The notes under the pieces: generated by a model
The model's input: only the letters and a program-made list of their open reading frames with translations
Database searches by the model: none
What the model was told of the DNA's origin: nothing
In this document: in pieces, positions 24,622 through 31,969 of the stretch
Numbering within the stretch: position 1 is the first letter of the stretch
Layout of the letters: each line of letters opens with the position of its first letter
Made by a program: the position numbers and the translations under genes
Source of the DNA: Bacteroidales bacterium
GTDB taxonomy: Bacteria; Bacteroidota; Bacteroidia; Bacteroidales; WCHB1-69
DNA length: 64,000 bases
NCBI GenBank assembly: GCA_017554325.1
Contig: JAFZIP010000016.1
Location: forward strand, 1-64,000
Reading direction: 5' to 3'

Positions 24622-24674
24622 AAATTTAGATGGTGAAAAGCGGCGGCACGGTCTGAAAATCTTTGTGCCGCCGC
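24622..24674 (-). promoter_or_regulatory. Block-specific intergenic hairpin, copy C
   Basis: The 10-bp stem GCGGCGGCAC/GTGCCGCCGC (24640-24649, 24665-24674) encloses TTTCAGACC on the minus strand and is followed by TTTTCACCATCTAAAT. The same loop and CCATCTA motif occur in copies at 25362-25416 and 25919-25985. Each lies between two genes of the 23.5-26 kb block and probably ends one transcript and serves the next gene. Confidence 0.65.
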
Positions 24675-24687
24675 TTGTTTTGTGCCG

Positions 24688-25350
24688 TTAGGCTTTCAAA
24701 AGTTCGGTTTCAAGTTCTGCGACCTTTGCGGCGATTTCTTCCTTTAAGACGTTGCAAAACTTCGTAACGATGGCGGTATTTGACACGGTCATAAAGTCCT
24801 TGAAATTCTCCCTGCCGTAACTGTCTTTTTCAAAGATTTCAAAGGAGAGGCGGCAAAGATTAGTTTCAAATTCTCCCTCCTCTTTCAGCAGTTTCAAATA
24901 TTCATCCATTTTGCCGCTGCACGTCAAGAAAACATTTCTTTTGTCGGCAACCTCTTTTTTATGGTTGAGGCGCTGCAGTTCCTCGTTAATTTGGCGCTGC
25001 ATTTCTGCAAGGGATTGTTTTCTTTTGAGTTCTGCGGCGAATGCTGCGACCTTTGCGGCGTTCTCGTCGTCTTGCGGTGCTGCTGCGGGTTTGGGTTCTG
25101 CCGCTGGGGCGGGTGCTGCGGGTTGTTCCGTCTTGGCGGGTTCTGCCTGCTTCGGGGTTTCCGTCTTGGTCGGGGCGGGTGCCGCTGCTGGTGCTGCGGG
25201 TTTCGCTTCGGCTTTGGGTGCTTCCGGCTTTTCGGCGGCGGGTTTCACTCCGGCGGCGGTGCTGGCGGTTGCGGTTTTTGCTGCGCTGGTGGCGGCGTTT
25301 GCGGTTTCTTTCTTTGTTGCTGCTGCAACGGTTTTGTTGTTTTTTTCCAT
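24688..25350 (-). CDS. Ala/Pro-rich protein with C-terminal helical domain
   Basis: The protein has 220 residues. Residues 1-95 are a low-complexity Ala/Pro/Lys/Glu/Thr linker reminiscent of TonB or histone H1-like tails, without a membrane anchor. Residues 100-220 are a charged, coiled-coil-rich domain. It lies between radC and the ArdC-like gene. The domain is not recognised. The tail could bind DNA or serve as a spacer. Confidence 0.7.
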   Translation of the reverse strand: MEKNNKTVAAATKKETANAATSAAKTATASTAAGVKPAAEKPEAPKAEAKPAAPAAAPAPTKTETPKQAEPAKTEQPAAPAPAAEPKPAAAPQDDENAAKVAAFAAELKRKQSLAEMQRQINEELQRLNHKKEVADKRNVFLTCSGKMDEYLKLLKEEGEFETNLCRLSFEIFEKDSYGRENFKDFMTVSNTAIVTKFCNVLKEEIAAKVAELETELLKA

Positions 25351-25361
25351 TGTTTTGAAAA

Positions 25362-25416
25362 TTTAGATGGTTAATAAATAAATGAATTAGGCGGGGCGGG
25401 GTCTGAAGTCCGCCCC
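25362..25416 (-). promoter_or_regulatory. Block-specific intergenic hairpin, copy B
   Basis: The stem GGGGCGG/CCGCCCC (25393-25399, 25410-25416) encloses a loop with TTCAGACC on the minus strand, and CCATCTAAAT follows just before the next start codon. It has the same layout as copies A and C. Confidence 0.6.
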
Positions 25417-25428
25417 TGATTTTTTCGG

Positions 25429-25908
25429 TTAAAAAATGCCCTCGGCGGCAAATGAAAAATAATTGCCTGTTGTTATTATTACGCTGTCGGTGAGTTCAAC
25501 GCCGAAAAGGGCGGCGGCGTTGCGTATTCTTTCAGTTATTTTTTTGTCCTCGCTGCTGGGTGAGGTGCTGCCGCTGGGGTGGTTGTGGCAGACGATGACG
25601 GCGGCGGCGTTGGTCATTATTGCGCCCTGCATAATAAATTTAATATCCACAAGGGTTTGTTTTGTCGTTCCCTCGCTTATCTTGTGGACTGCTAACAATT
25701 CGCTGGCGGTGTTCAAATAGAGGGAATAAAACAATTCTTTGTACTCCATATTTCGGGACATTTCGCCAATTTCGGACATAATGCGGAAAACATCGCTTGC
25801 GCTCTTGATTTTGGGGCGTTCCGCCGCTCTAAGGGTTGTTTTGTAGTAGATTTCAATTTCGGGGGCGGTTACGCCCTGCGGCTGGGGGTAGTTTGTAGTT
25901 TGTTTCAT
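25429..25908 (-). CDS. RadC-like JAB/MPN domain protein
   Basis: The protein has 159 residues from the ATG at 25908 (MKQTTNYPQ). The JAMM metal motif HNHPSGSTSPSSED is present, preceded by a conserved glutamate-rich strand, so the metallopeptidase-like fold looks complete. It lacks the N-terminal helix-hairpin-helix part of chromosomal RadC, as in the short RadC proteins of plasmids and integrative elements. No DNA-repair role has been shown for such short forms. It heads the plasmid-like gene block. Confidence 0.9.
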   Translation of the reverse strand: MKQTTNYPQPQGVTAPEIEIYYKTTLRAAERPKIKSASDVFRIMSEIGEMSRNMEYKELFYSLYLNTASELLAVHKISEGTTKQTLVDIKFIMQGAIMTNAAAVIVCHNHPSGSTSPSSEDKKITERIRNAAALFGVELTDSVIITTGNYFSFAAEGIF

Positions 25909-25918
25909 ATTCAATTAT

Positions 25919-25985
25919 TTATAGATGGTGAAAAGGGGGGCTATTTGGTTATAAACGGCGGGCGGGTCTGAAACGCTGCGCCGTT
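25919..25985 (-). promoter_or_regulatory. Block-specific intergenic hairpin, copy A
   Basis: ACGGCG (25955-25960) pairs with CGCCGT (25979-25984) around TTTCAGACC (minus strand), followed by TTTTCACCATCTATAAAT and the radC start. It has the same organisation as copies B and C. Confidence 0.6.
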
Positions 25986-26223
25986 TGGCTGTGTAGTTTT
26001 AATTTCGGTTGGTTGTTGTTAATCAGTTTTTTGCACGCCTTTTTTTTGAAAAAAGGGCGTTAAAGTGTAACGTGTCCCGCCTCTCGCCCTGCCTGCGTTG
26101 GTGATAACCATTTTTATTTTTTCACGAAATATGAAAAAAGCGTTGAGGGCTGGCGGGTGGGTTGCCTTTGCGGGGTGGTGCTTTTCAGTATGTCAAAGAA
26201 CGGGAGCGGGGGCGGGGCGGCGG

Positions 26224-26394
26224 TTAGCGGTTGCGGATTGCCTTTTTAAGTTCGGCAATACGGGCGTTTGTCGCTGCCTCTTGTGCGGGCGTGCCAACGG
26301 GGGCGGCAAAAAGGGCGTTTAATTCGTTGTAGTTGTTGCGGGCGGCGGTGAGGTCGGCGGCGGCTTGCTTGACGATTTCGGAAAGTGTGTGCAT
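26224..26394 (-). CDS. Small helical protein
   Basis: A 56-codon frame starting MHTLSEIVKQAAADL and ending KKAIRNR. It is rich in Ala, Asn and Leu, helical and amphipathic with a basic end. Its third codon positions are strongly GC, like the neighbouring radC block and unlike random sequence. No promoter is obvious. Function unknown. Confidence 0.5.
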   Translation of the reverse strand: MHTLSEIVKQAAADLTAARNNYNELNALFAAPVGTPAQEAATNARIAELKKAIRNR

Positions 26395-26885
26395 AACGGC
26401 GGCGGTTTTAGTTATTAGTTGTGGGTGGTTTGTTTCTCCCTTTGTTTTATGTTGCTAATATACAGAAAATTATAACACGCTCCAAATTTTTCTGCACTTT
26501 TTTTGAAAATTATTTTGCTGATTATCAACGAGTTAGAAAATAATTTCGTTTCAATGTGTTGTTTTACAATAATTTAACGCTATTTTTCGGAGAAAATCGG
26601 CGTGTTTTACGCAAAGTTATTTCATTGATTTTCAATACTTTACGCTAATTTTTAACCTCAAAAACTGCACAAAAGCGGCACACGGGCGGCGACGGTCGGG
26701 TAGTTTGTTAATGAAAATTTAACGAATGGGGCGGCTACGCCGCCCGTCCACATTGTAAATATGAAGCCGTCCATATTCAATTATTATTTATTCCTTTTGG
26801 GCGTTTTCGCTTTGCCCGTGCAAATGCGTAACGCCTCCGTCCACCGACCGCAGGGAGGTGTTTCCAACTATATCATATACCATAG

Positions 26886-26917
26886 AAAAAAAAGGCTGTT
26901 TCAGCCCCGAAACAGCC
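26886..26917 (-). terminator. Intrinsic terminator (leftward)
   Basis: GGCTGTTT (26894-26901) pairs with AAACAGCC (26910-26917), and on the minus strand the stem is followed by eight T residues. Confidence 0.8.
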
Positions 26918-27004
26918 CATACGGGTGGCTTTTGTGCCGTCTGTATATCGTAAGTCGTAAATGTGTCTGAAGCCTTGTATGCCCCTTATTCGTACCTTAT
27001 AAAC

Positions 27005-27028
27005 AAAAAGGACGGCTTTCGCCGTCCT
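27005..27028 (-). terminator. Intrinsic terminator after the Gly-rich mini-gene
   Basis: The stem AGGACGGC/GCCGTCCT has a 4-nt loop; on the minus strand T residues follow. It lies 15 bp beyond the stop of the 33-codon frame at 27043. Confidence 0.8.
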
Positions 27029-27042
27029 GTGTCTTGCAACAA

Positions 27043-27144
27043 TTATTTATTGTTGCCTCTTCCACCGCCACTTGGGTTGCCCGTTGTGGATGGCCAGCCC
27101 GCTCCTTTCGGGTCGCTGCTGGGTTTGCCATGACCTTTGCCCAT
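27043..27144 (-). CDS. Gly-rich 33-residue mini-protein
   Basis: The frame starts MGKGHGKPSSDPKGAGWP and ends in NPSGGGRGNNK. It is very basic and Gly/Ser/Pro/Asn-rich, hence probably disordered. It has its own candidate -7 region (TATACTTTTG near 27270-27280, minus strand) and its own terminator, and the possible ribosome site sits in a hairpin (27163-27186). I recall similar tiny proteins in Bacteroidales elements but cannot name a family. Confidence 0.5.
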   Translation of the reverse strand: MGKGHGKPSSDPKGAGWPSTTGNPSGGGRGNNK

Positions 27145-27162
27145 GTTTTCAAGTTTTAATTT

Positions 27163-27186
27163 GCCTCCAACGATAGGGATGGAGGC
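27163..27186 (-). promoter_or_regulatory. Hairpin covering a GGAGG upstream of the mini-gene
   Basis: GCCTCC and GGAGGC (27163-27168, 27181-27186) form a 6-bp stem with a 12-nt loop about 20 nt before the ATG at 27144. It could hide a Shine-Dalgarno-like sequence, although most Bacteroidota genes do not rely on one. Confidence 0.35.
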
Positions 27187-27350
27187 ATTCCCCTTTGAAA
27201 TGAAAAGAGCAAGGACTGTGCCTTTTCTTGCGCTTCTGATGGCTCGCCTTTGATTTTCAAATCGGCGGCAAAAGTATAGACTTGCTTTATACTATGCAAG
27301 TGCTTGTAAATCAATTTGTACAATATAACGTAATAGTTGTATGAAATAGC

Positions 27351-27391
27351 TGTCATATTGTATGACAAAATGTCTTTGATGTCATACAAGC
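27351..27391. promoter_or_regulatory. TGTCATA palindrome and half-site
   Basis: TGTCATA-TTG-TATGACA (27351-27367) is a perfect 7-bp palindrome. A further TGTCATA (27380-27386) and a related TTGTATGA (27337-27344) flank it. This looks like an operator for a dimeric repressor upstream of the mini-gene at 27043. Confidence 0.45.
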
Positions 27392-27511
27392 AAAAACGCT
27401 GTCGTGGTCTTTGACAGCTTTTTTGTGTTCCTTGATGTCCGCGACAACGATTGAAGCGGTTACAAGCCCCTTGGGGCGCAGTTTGAGCGGAAAGCGTGCC
27501 CGGTCGCCCCA
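27392..27511 (-). ncRNA. Conserved structured element A, copy 2, with terminator
   Basis: This is the second copy of the element at 11893-12010. It begins (minus strand) GGGCGACCGGGCACGC and carries GCCCC-AA-GGGGC where copy 1 has GCAAC-AA-GTTGC. It ends in a bidirectional terminator hairpin (GCTGTC/GACAGC, 27398-27418). It lies 8 bp downstream of the orphan gene at 27520, as copy 1 lies 6 bp downstream of an accessory gene. Confidence 0.6.
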
Positions 27512-27519
27512 CAGAAAAG

Positions 27520-27948
27520 TCAATTAGAAACAGCTTTTTCAATTTTATCAAAGCATAGTTCCTGTATTTCACTATTCCATAATTTCCTGTTATAGGTAAT
27601 TTCACCACTATCGCTTATTACAGCGTTTTTTATTATTGTATCTGCAAGGGAGTTCATATCATTAGGAGACACACATCCTAATACTTCTGCCATCCAAAAA
27701 ATCAATTCTCCACAAACAATGCTACGGCCAAAGGTTTTATTATCGTCTTGAGAATTACAATATGTCATTAAGTGCCAATACTGTGAGGGAAGATTCTTTT
27801 TATAGTCAATCTCAAGTCCTTCTTGTTTAGCACGTTTAATATAGCCGCCCCCCTTTTGTTGATAGCCAGCTTTTACCAATTTTTCAGTTATAGGGCAGGC
27901 GGTATTTTCTTTGTCATAAAATGCCCTCTTTACTTCTTGAATTGTCAT
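27520..27948 (-). CDS. Orphan accessory protein between terminase and element A
   Basis: The protein has 142 residues from the ATG at 27948. It is AT-rich compared with the adjoining terminase gene. It has no signal or membrane helix and is helical, with KLVKAGYQQKGGGYIKRAKQEG possibly helix-turn-helix-like. It has its own promoter (27966-27973) and its own terminator in element A, so it is an autonomous moron. Function unknown. Confidence 0.7.
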   Translation of the reverse strand: MTIQEVKRAFYDKENTACPITEKLVKAGYQQKGGGYIKRAKQEGLEIDYKKNLPSQYWHLMTYCNSQDDNKTFGRSIVCGELIFWMAEVLGCVSPNDMNSLADTIIKNAVISDSGEITYNRKLWNSEIQELCFDKIEKAVSN

Positions 27949-27965
27949 AGGTGTTAAATTTGGGG

Positions 27966-27973
27966 CAAAAATA
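27966..27973 (-). promoter_or_regulatory. Promoter of the orphan gene at 27520
   Basis: On the minus strand TATTTTTG followed by GCCCCAAAT lies 18 bp before the ATG. It is the same box and leader as at 23296 and 38360. Confidence 0.65.
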
Positions 27974-27980
27974 CATTTTT

Positions 27981-29687
27981 TCACTTTCCCACTCTTGCCG
28001 GGACAAAACTTCCGCCCTTGTCTTTGAGTTTCTCGCCGTACTTCGTCCACACAATCTTGTCGGCAGCGTCCGAGAAGTGTGTGGCTTCCTCCGGCAGCAC
28101 TCCCGAGGTCTTGCGCTCGCTGCTCTTGTCTTTTTGCAGTTTGCCGTCCACGTCCTTTATTTTGGCGTTGTTCATGGAGATGAGGGTGAAGCGGCACTTG
28201 TCGCCGTTGAACCTTGCCAAGGGGAGGTTTTCGCGCTCCTCGCGCAGTATCAAGCCCCAAAGCAGGTATTTGTCCGATTGGGGCGGTTCCATGCCTTTGT
28301 GGGCGTGCTCGATGACCTCCCAGCCGGCTTTTTTGAAATAGGAGATGGCCAGCTGGTTGTAACTCATGGAGTTCAGCACGTTGGGGTTTCGGGAATCTCC
28401 GTATTTGTCGCGGTAGTAGTGGATTTTCTTGCAGCGGTGGGTGTGGTAGTAGTCGGTGAGTTGGCCGCAGAGTTCTTTGATCAAGATGTTGGAGCTTTCG
28501 TCCGGCTTGACATAGAACTCGTTGATGAAGTTTTGGCATTTTTTCTCGGTGGCGTGTCCGTTCACGAAATCGTAGTTCCGTTCCTGGCACACGCAGAAGA
28601 GGGAGATGGCGCTGCCCCAGTCCGCCACCACCTCCAGCGGCAAATCGGGGTTGCAGTCCCTGTCAAATGCGCTGCTCTTTATCGTCAGCCTGTCAAGGTC
28701 GAAGTCGCTCTCTTTGGCCAAGAGCATAAGCCGCTGGTCGTCAAGGCCGTTGTGATAGACGTGGCGGTCATCGTTGATGGCATAGAAACAGTCTTCCACT
28801 TTGTCAAAGAGGAAGTTCATTATCTCGACCAAGAACACGAGGGAGGGCAGCAGTTCCCGGTTCTTCTTGATGTAGGAAAGGCCGAGGAACTCCATATTGT
28901 CAAAGGCGTTGGAGACGGTGAAAAGCAGTCCGTCCTTTGAGACAAACGGGCGGATCTGCCGTTTCATCCGGATGGTTTCGTTCCAGCACTGGGCGAAACG
29001 CTTGGGGTCTTCAATGTCAAGGAGTTCCAGCTGTGTCTTCACGATGCGGTTCCACACCTCAAAGAGCCGCACTCCGGCTTCTTCCTCGTAATACTTGGCG
29101 AAGTCCAGCACCCATCTGCCGTCCCTTGTGGGCGGCATGGAGGTTGAGTACTTGTAGCCGTGGTGCAGATGGACGGGGTGCCCGGACTTCAAGCCGAAAA
29201 ACTCAAGGTTGCCTCGGTTGGTGGGGGCGACTTCTTGGTCGTACTGTTCCTTGTTGAGGGTGAGGGTTTCGTCCGCAATCTCGTAGTCCACGTTGGCGCC
29301 TCGTCCGCTTCCGGGTTCGCTCTGCGAGATGAGGGCGAAGCGTGTGCCGTTGCTGATGGAGATTACGTTGTCGAACTTGTTGAGTTCCTCGTATGAGGTC
29401 TCAAAGTAGGCGGGTGGCCGCTTGCCGATGACATAGTTCGCCTCTTTCTCATAGCCCATTTGGTTGAGCATTTTGAGCGATGACGGCAAGGTTCGTGTGA
29501 GCAGCTGCCCGAAAGTCTTTCCTGTGAGTGCTATGACCGAGCGGGGCATCAGCCGGATGAGCCTGTCCATCCAAAAGCCGATGTCCGCGCTCTTTCCCGT
29601 TCCCCGTCCCTCCACGGAGACGTGGCACTTGGGCTGGAGTATGAACGAGGGCAGTTGTGCCCGGTTGCCGGAAAGGGTTATCTCCAT
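27981..29687 (-). CDS. terL: Terminase large subunit
   Basis: The protein has 568 residues from the ATG at 29687, which lies 5 bp after the small-subunit stop. The ATPase domain shows Walker A EGRGTGKS (about 26-33) and Walker B VDYEIADE (about 134-141). The C-terminal part carries a candidate RNase H-like nuclease strand EVVADWGSA. It cuts concatemers and pumps DNA through the portal. It is larger than average, in line with terminases of Bacteroidota phages. The portal gene is 5 kb away because of the inserted block. Confidence 0.92.
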   Translation of the reverse strand: MEITLSGNRAQLPSFILQPKCHVSVEGRGTGKSADIGFWMDRLIRLMPRSVIALTGKTFGQLLTRTLPSSLKMLNQMGYEKEANYVIGKRPPAYFETSYEELNKFDNVISISNGTRFALISQSEPGSGRGANVDYEIADETLTLNKEQYDQEVAPTNRGNLEFFGLKSGHPVHLHHGYKYSTSMPPTRDGRWVLDFAKYYEEEAGVRLFEVWNRIVKTQLELLDIEDPKRFAQCWNETIRMKRQIRPFVSKDGLLFTVSNAFDNMEFLGLSYIKKNRELLPSLVFLVEIMNFLFDKVEDCFYAINDDRHVYHNGLDDQRLMLLAKESDFDLDRLTIKSSAFDRDCNPDLPLEVVADWGSAISLFCVCQERNYDFVNGHATEKKCQNFINEFYVKPDESSNILIKELCGQLTDYYHTHRCKKIHYYRDKYGDSRNPNVLNSMSYNQLAISYFKKAGWEVIEHAHKGMEPPQSDKYLLWGLILREERENLPLARFNGDKCRFTLISMNNAKIKDVDGKLQKDKSSERKTSGVLPEEATHFSDAADKIVWTKYGEKLKDKGGSFVPARVGK

Positions 29688-29691
29688 GGTG

Positions 29692-30282
29692 CTATGAGTT
29701 GATGATTTCGCAGGCGGTCTCTTCGGTGATTTCGTCATCGAGGCTTCCCAGCAGCTGGCGGCGTATGTCATCGGGCAGCTTCATCAGCACGGCTTCGGGG
29801 ATTTTCACCTGTTTGTTGTTGATGTTGAACTGCACGTAGATTTGGTTGGCCTCCATCAGTTTGGGGTCAATCTTCTGCGGCGGAAGTTGCGACAGGAACT
29901 TCTGCAGCGTGGCGAGGTTCTTTGCCCGGGCGTTGTCGGAAGTGGAAGGGTCTGAAATCTCCCTCATCAGCCAGTCAAGGAACCATCCTTCAAGGAAGTC
30001 CCTGTCCACAGGGTCGTACTTGTTCCACAGGCGGCAGGCGTTTCGGATGTCGCAGTATGCCTGCTCTTTGGAGATTTCGGGGAAGCGTGCCTGCAGCTTC
30101 AGCGCGGCCACGCTTTTGCGCGGGTACTTCCGCATGATGGCGTGTGCCGTCCGCAGGCGTTCAAGTATGCGCTGCTGGGTCTCGGTCAGTGCGGTGGTGT
30201 TGCCTGTGGTGAAGTATTCGGAAACGGCTTCAAAGTCAGTTTCCCGTATCTTCTCTATGCTGGTTCTCTGTCGCTGGTTCAT
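29692..30282 (-). CDS. Probable terminase small subunit
   Basis: The protein has 196 residues from the ATG at 30282 and lies directly upstream of the large subunit. It is helical and charged. The first 60 residues may form a DNA-binding helical bundle (RTSIEKIRETDFEAVSEYF), and the end is acidic. The start overlaps the previous gene by 47 bp. The role is assigned from position. The preceding 112-residue HTH protein is an alternative candidate. Confidence 0.6.
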   Translation of the reverse strand: MNQRQRTSIEKIRETDFEAVSEYFTTGNTTALTETQQRILERLRTAHAIMRKYPRKSVAALKLQARFPEISKEQAYCDIRNACRLWNKYDPVDRDFLEGWFLDWLMREISDPSTSDNARAKNLATLQKFLSQLPPQKIDPKLMEANQIYVQFNINNKQVKIPEAVLMKLPDDIRRQLLGSLDDEITEETACEIINS

Positions 30283-30574
30283 AGTCGAAGGCTTCAAGGT
30301 TTGCTTGTTCGGTGAGGGCGTAGTATCGTAGCATTTGCAGGATGGCGGGCTGTGAGGAGTTGAGTGCAGCGTCCAAGACGGTCTGCCTTATCTCCGCCTG
30401 TGCGGAGAGGTAGCCCTTGAACCAGCACTCGTAAATCTCGCCTTTCTCCTGCTGGAACTGACGGGCGACTTCGGCCATGTCAAAGCCGAAGTTCAGAGCC
30501 ACATCCCTGTAGGAGAAGCCAAGCCTGCCGAGGTTGTGCAGGTCATCTTTCTGCTGCTGTGTCAAACTGTTCAT
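30236..30574 (-). CDS. Small helix-turn-helix protein of the terminase operon
   Basis: The protein has 112 residues. Residues 8-40 (KDDLHNLGRLGFSYRDVALNFGFDMAEVARQF) have the spacing of a homeodomain-like HTH as found in small terminase subunits. It overlaps both neighbours. It may recognise the packaging site together with the next protein. Confidence 0.65.
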   Translation of the reverse strand: MNSLTQQQKDDLHNLGRLGFSYRDVALNFGFDMAEVARQFQQEKGEIYECWFKGYLSAQAEIRQTVLDAALNSSQPAILQMLRYYALTEQANLEAFDYEPATENQHREDTGN

Positions 30575-31133
30575 CCAATATCTTCTTGTCGCTGAAAAAG
30601 ACGTGGTCTATGGCTTGGATCACGCCCCTTTCGGGCTGTGGGTTTGTGGTGAAGTTGAGGGAGCCGGACACGGAGATTCTCCATTGGTCGTTCCATATCA
30701 CGGCGACTTTGGCGTGGACTGGTGCGATGCACACATCGAAGTTCGCCCTGCACATCTGCAGGGGGACAGGGTTGCGGACTTTCACGCGGGGGTCAATCCA
30801 AAGGCGGAAGTCCTTGATGAGTCCGTCCTTGCGGCGGTTGAGGAGTTGGGTGACGGCCTTCTCGGTTATCGCCCATGTGCAGGCGGTGATGTTGCAGGGG
30901 CCGATTTGGCGGCAGATATGGGATATGAGGTCGTGCATGGCATAGCGGCCGAATGTCCAGAAGTTGATGACCGCCCCCTGCTCGATGTGGCCGATGTGCT
31001 TGGCCAGTGTCGTCCACGGTTCGCCGATGAACGACACGGACTCCGGGAAGTAGGTGTCGTAGGGATATGCTTCCGCCTGTTGCGCTTTTGCCTCCTTTCG
31101 GCTGTTCAGGTTGGAGAAGTCTATGATGCTCAT
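30543..31133 (-). CDS. Phospholipase D-like (HKD) domain protein
   Basis: The protein has 196 residues. His140-x-Lys142 in VHAKVAV, followed by GSLNFT at 157-162, form one HKD catalytic motif of the PLD superfamily, which includes nucleases such as Nuc. Only one motif is present, so an active site would need a dimer, as in Nuc. No signal peptide is present, so it acts in the cytosol. Placement directly before the terminase genes suggests DNA processing during packaging. Its ATG overlaps the upstream stop by 4 bp. Confidence 0.75.
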   Translation of the reverse strand: MSIIDFSNLNSRKEAKAQQAEAYPYDTYFPESVSFIGEPWTTLAKHIGHIEQGAVINFWTFGRYAMHDLISHICRQIGPCNITACTWAITEKAVTQLLNRRKDGLIKDFRLWIDPRVKVRNPVPLQMCRANFDVCIAPVHAKVAVIWNDQWRISVSGSLNFTTNPQPERGVIQAIDHVFFSDKKILDEQFDTAAER

Positions 31134-31885
31134 TTTCTTGATTCAAGTATTTGTGTGACAAGGGTGTATTGTTGCCGCTGGTTGGCGAGTTTGGCTTCAA
31201 GTTTGGAGCGCAGCGGGCTCTCCGGCATCGGGTTCGGGGTGTCCAGCTTTTTGAGTGCCTGGTACTCCAAGCGGTTGACGGTCTTGTTGATGTTCACCTT
31301 GAGCGAGTGCTGTTTCTTCATCAGTTCCACATCGGAGAGGGCTTCGAGTTCCTTCCGGCTGTCTGTGGTGGCGGGTTCCGGCTCTTCGGTGACTTTCTCC
31401 GCAATCATGCGGGAAAGTTCGGCGGGCACTTTGCCCGTGTCGAAGTACTGCTCTTTGAGCAGGTAGAGTTTCTCGTAACGCCGGATGAGCGGCAGGCGGT
31501 CTTGGAGGATCCGCCTGCGCTGCGCCACCACGTCCTCGGAGTTGCCCTCGCCCAGTTCGTAGAGTTTGCGGTGAGCGGTGGAGATGGCGGTGAACAGCTC
31601 GTAGAGTTCGTTCTTCGCCTGTGCGATGGTGTCCGGGACTGCCGTGGGCTGCTTTGACTTTGGTGTGGTGATAACCGTTTGTTCAGCGGTTCTGACGGGC
31701 TTGCTGGTGATGGCTCTGCCTTTCAAGAGCTTGCGCAACTCATACTCTAATTTTGCGGCGGCGAACTTAGCGGTGGTGCATTGGAAGTGGCGCACAAGGG
31801 CGGCGTTCTTGGCATACCTGCCGAGGATCGCCACGCCCTGTGCGTAGTCCTTACCGCCTGTCAGCCATTGGATGATGTCGTCCAT
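31130..31885 (-). CDS. Coiled-coil protein of the terminase operon
   Basis: The protein has 251 residues from the ATG at 31885. It is highly charged and helical, with a Pro/Thr-rich linker (about 72-90). Coiled coils cover about 95-160 and 175-245. It is the first gene of the terminase operon and is coupled to the PLD-like gene. It is not recognised and could be a packaging accessory or scaffold protein. Confidence 0.7.
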   Translation of the reverse strand: MDDIIQWLTGGKDYAQGVAILGRYAKNAALVRHFQCTTAKFAAAKLEYELRKLLKGRAITSKPVRTAEQTVITTPKSKQPTAVPDTIAQAKNELYELFTAISTAHRKLYELGEGNSEDVVAQRRRILQDRLPLIRRYEKLYLLKEQYFDTGKVPAELSRMIAEKVTEEPEPATTDSRKELEALSDVELMKKQHSLKVNINKTVNRLEYQALKKLDTPNPMPESPLRSKLEAKLANQRQQYTLVTQILESRK

Positions 31886-31931
31886 ATCTTTTTTTTCAAA
31901 AATAATAAGAAAGACAGTAACGACGTGGGAC

Positions 31932-31963
31932 AAAAAAAACGGAAGCCTTTACAGACCTCCGTT
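31932..31963 (-). terminator. Intrinsic terminator after the beta-barrel gene
   Basis: AACGGAAG (31938-31945) pairs with CCTCCGTT (31956-31963) with one G-T wobble. On the minus strand a run of T residues follows. It isolates the beta-barrel and lipoprotein module from the terminase operon. Confidence 0.8.
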
Positions 31964-31969
31964 ATTACA

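Larger units (their letters stand above)
26395..27042. other. Non-coding stretch of about 650 bp
   Basis: No convincing gene is seen. Positions 26440-26700 are AT-rich with A/T tracts. Two intrinsic terminators for leftward transcription lie at 26886-26917 and 27005-27028. The 69-codon rightward frame at 26761 overlaps the first hairpin and has no protein-like features. Confidence 0.55.

Noticed and set aside
26761..26970. 69-codon rightward frame
   Set aside because: It runs through an intrinsic terminator hairpin and has no recognisable features or promoter.
11893..27511. Diversity-generating retroelement or retron explaining element A
   Set aside because: No reverse transcriptase gene is present, differences between copies are not adenine-directed, and both copies are non-coding.
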